A stretch of DNA of 14,630 nucleotides. Source: CAZYMF01 sp964648215. GTDB taxonomy: Bacteria; Desulfobacterota; Binatia; HRBIN30; JACQVA1. The notes beneath the pieces are model-generated. The model had not been told where the DNA came from. It searched no databases and worked only from the letters and a program-made list of their open reading frames with translations. The stretch lies in the NCBI GenBank assembly GCA_964648215.1, contig CAZYMF010000119.1, forward strand, positions 1 through 14,630, read 5' to 3'. Below, one piece after another: positions 14,581 to 14,630 of the stretch. Every line of letters begins with the position of its first letter. Positions within the stretch are counted from its first letter, which is position 1. A program made the translations under genes and the position numbers.

Positions 14581-14630
14581 CTAGCGGTCGCGCTCGCCGG
14601 GGTTGCTCATGTACAGGGCAGCGGGGGAGG
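14581..14630 (-). CDS. Possible C-terminal tail of a convergent gene (runs off right edge)
   Basis: On the minus strand the frame entering from the right edge reads SPAALYMSNPGERDR and ends at a TAG at 14583-14581. Codons are GC-rich in the third position like the rest of the window, and a convergent gene would mirror the 4674/4821 arrangement, where a heptad array separates gene ends. With only 15 codons no family can be named and this may be non-coding. An ATG at 14612-14610 would also give a nine-codon ORF, which is not meaningful by itself. Confidence 0.25.
   Translation of the reverse strand, partial: SPAALYMSNPGERDR

Overview
The window is a GC-rich, gene-dense stretch of bacterial chromosome with 13 well-supported protein genes, short fragments of probable genes at both edges, and no rRNA, tRNA, transposase or CRISPR array that I can see. 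The mix (FATP-type acyl-CoA ligase, probable acyl-CoA dehydrogenase, F420-type oxidoreductases, an ether-lipid alkyl-DHAP synthase homologue, a group 3b-type [NiFe]-hydrogenase) suggests an uncultured Deltaproteobacteria-like lineage. Binatota/Desulfobacterota_B or Myxococcota are my guesses. This is inference from gene content, since no marker gene is present.

Left part (1-4674): the first ten codons of a probable acyl-CoA dehydrogenase (minus), a tandem 7-bp repeat array, a PlsC-type acyltransferase (minus), and then divergently an AMP-forming fatty-acyl-CoA ligase (plus). A small palindromic repeat, a PPOX-fold flavin/F420 protein and an LLM-class flavin/F420 oxidoreductase follow on the same strand.

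Middle (4673-8351): the LLM gene converges on a minus-strand pair. An alkyldihydroxyacetonephosphate synthase-like FAD enzyme is followed, after 2 nt, by glycerol-3-phosphate dehydrogenase GlpD. Two head-to-head arrays of 7-bp repeats separate the convergent genes; they can fold into a long imperfect hairpin, and one of them supplies the glpD stop codon. A second heptad array with a different unit lies upstream of the AGPS-like gene.

Right part (8357-14630): a compact minus-strand operon encodes a four-subunit cytoplasmic [NiFe]-hydrogenase in the order beta (Fe-S), gamma (FAD/NAD(P)), delta (small), alpha (large), followed by its maturation endopeptidase. Every junction overlaps (4 nt, 4 nt, 26 nt, 4 nt). 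Divergent from it are an alpha/beta hydrolase and a NarL/FixJ response regulator. A further heptad array begins at the regulator's stop codon, and the last 50 bases may hold the tail of a convergent gene.

The themes are lipid activation and (ether) glycerolipid metabolism, probable deazaflavin/flavin redox chemistry, and reversible H2/NAD(P)H metabolism. The most unusual feature is not a gene. It is a set of degenerate 7-bp-period arrays, found only between genes and mostly at gene 3' ends. Their unit contains TAG/TGA, and because 7 is 1 modulo 3, successive units close all three reading frames.
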